Part shown: positions 63,656 to 64,000 of the stretch, piece after piece
How the letters are laid out: each line of letters starts with the position of its first letter
Numbering within the stretch: the first letter of the stretch is position 1
Assembly: GCF_015234515.1 (NCBI RefSeq)
Contig: NZ_JADGMY010000028.1
Coordinates: 124,001-188,000 of the forward strand
Length of the DNA: 64,000 bases
DNA from: Cellulomonas sp.
GTDB taxonomy: Bacteria; Actinomycetota; Actinomycetes; Actinomycetales; Cellulomonadaceae
Reading direction: 5' to 3'
Translations under genes and position numbers: made by a program
Notes under the pieces: generated by a model
The model's input: only the letters and a program-made list of their open reading frames with translations
The model's database searches: none
Told to the model about the DNA's origin: nothing

Positions 63656-63659
63656 ACCG

Positions 63660-63673
63660 GCCGCCCGGGCGGC
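63660..63673. terminator. Palindrome after the YCII gene
   Basis: GCCGCCCGGGCGGC is a perfect 14-base palindrome that begins 5 bases after the YCII stop and could fold into a short hairpin. Confidence 0.4.
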
Positions 63674-63765
63674 GCACACCCCAACGGGTGAGTCCCGACG
63701 AAAACGGCACGAGGCTCCTCGCCCGCCCGCTAGCGTTCCGGTGCCCACGACGCGAGGGGGACCTG

Positions 63766-64000
63766 ATGCTGCGCTTCCTGCCGGTGATCGTCGAGATCGC
63801 CCTGCTGGTGTTCTGCCTGATCGACTGCATCCAGTCCGACTCGGACCGCGTACGCAACCTGTCGAAGGGCTGGTGGCTCGTCCTCATCGTCGTCCTGCCG
63901 CTGGTCGGCGGCATCGCGTGGCTCGTCGCAGGACGTCCGCAGACGCCGCGTACGCAGGTCGCGTGGCGCGCGACCGAGACGGCGGGCTTCCCCGAGTACG
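63766..64000 (+). CDS. PLDc_N-type membrane protein, 3' truncated by window
   Basis: The visible 78 residues start MLRFLPVIVEIALLVFCLIDC, a first membrane helix, then IQSDSDRVRNLSKGWWLVLIVVLPLVGGIAWLVAGRP, a second helix. This matches the phospholipase D-nuclease N-terminal (PLDc_N) pattern, often a small stand-alone two-helix membrane protein in actinobacteria. GAGGGGGACCTG precedes the ATG. The end lies outside the window. Confidence 0.85.
   Translation, partial: MLRFLPVIVEIALLVFCLIDCIQSDSDRVRNLSKGWWLVLIVVLPLVGGIAWLVAGRPQTPRTQVAWRATETAGFPEY

Noticed and set aside
1..64000. Insertion sequences, prophage, tRNA-associated integration or other mobile DNA
   Set aside because: No transposase, integrase or phage gene, no flanking long inverted repeats and no obvious change of base composition was seen. 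A tool-based scan was not possible, so small degenerate remnants could be missed.

Overview
The window is about 64 kb of very GC-rich chromosome from an actinomycete. Mycothiol conjugate amidase (mca), a Rv1086-type short-chain prenyltransferase, an LpqY-SugABC importer and frequent GTG starts with GTGA/ATGA gene overlaps all point to Actinomycetota. Gene content and order (xse genes, fumC, phoH, uppS, trhA, mca, greA, ilvA, metB, cbs) look most like Cellulomonas or a close relative; this is inference from remembered family and gene-order patterns. I see no tRNA, rRNA, CRISPR array, phage or transposase gene. The ends cut two genes: xseA at the left and a PLDc_N membrane protein at the right.

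Layout. 1-2.6 kb: xseA (3' end), xseB, a PfkB sugar kinase and a beta-carbonic anhydrase; the last three are translationally coupled. 2.8-7.2 kb, minus strand: lpqY-sugA-sugB-sugC, a probable trehalose importer. 7.3-8.7 kb: fumC. 8.9-29.2 kb: the centrepiece, a roughly 20-kb head-to-tail locus made of three tandem pairs of very large FtsX/MacB-type permeases (about 1100 + 920 aa each) and one pair of ATPases lying between pair 2 and pair 3. Pairs 1 and 2 carry a duplicated upstream control region with the same palindrome at the same distance from the same -10-like hexamer. One ATPase ends in an AbrB-like segment.

29.2-41.6 kb is mostly core genes: a DHA2 drug exporter, phoH2, a short-chain cis-prenyl synthase, trhA, a nitrilase-family amidohydrolase, a small membrane protein, mca, DUF4307, greA, then a coupled metB - AI-2E family permease - ilvA operon. 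41.7-47.6 kb: msrA, a remarkable hairpin-rich tandem repeat, an ATP-dependent DNA ligase, a membrane protein built from five repeats, a CPBP-like membrane protein and an alditol oxidase.

47.7-56.7 kb, mostly minus strand: a DUF916-like membrane protein beside a secreted purple-acid-phosphatase-like enzyme with a WxL-like C-terminus (a likely cell-surface pair), a YgeA-type racemase, a transglutaminase-like protein, an FKBP isomerase, a CE7 acetyl-xylan esterase, cystathionine beta-synthase and a Bax-inhibitor-1-like protein. 57-64 kb: a small ABC exporter, an RND (AcrB-type) pump, a siderophore-interacting reductase under an IdeR/DtxR-like box, a YCII protein and the truncated PLDc_N gene.

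Sulfur and amino-acid metabolism recurs through the window: metB and cbs make a cystathionine-based transsulfuration set, ilvA and metB are co-transcribed, and mca and msrA handle thiol and oxidative stress. Many convergent gene ends carry long near-perfect hairpins without U-tracts, the usual terminator-like form in such genomes. All transporter substrates except trehalose and iron are unknown from sequence.
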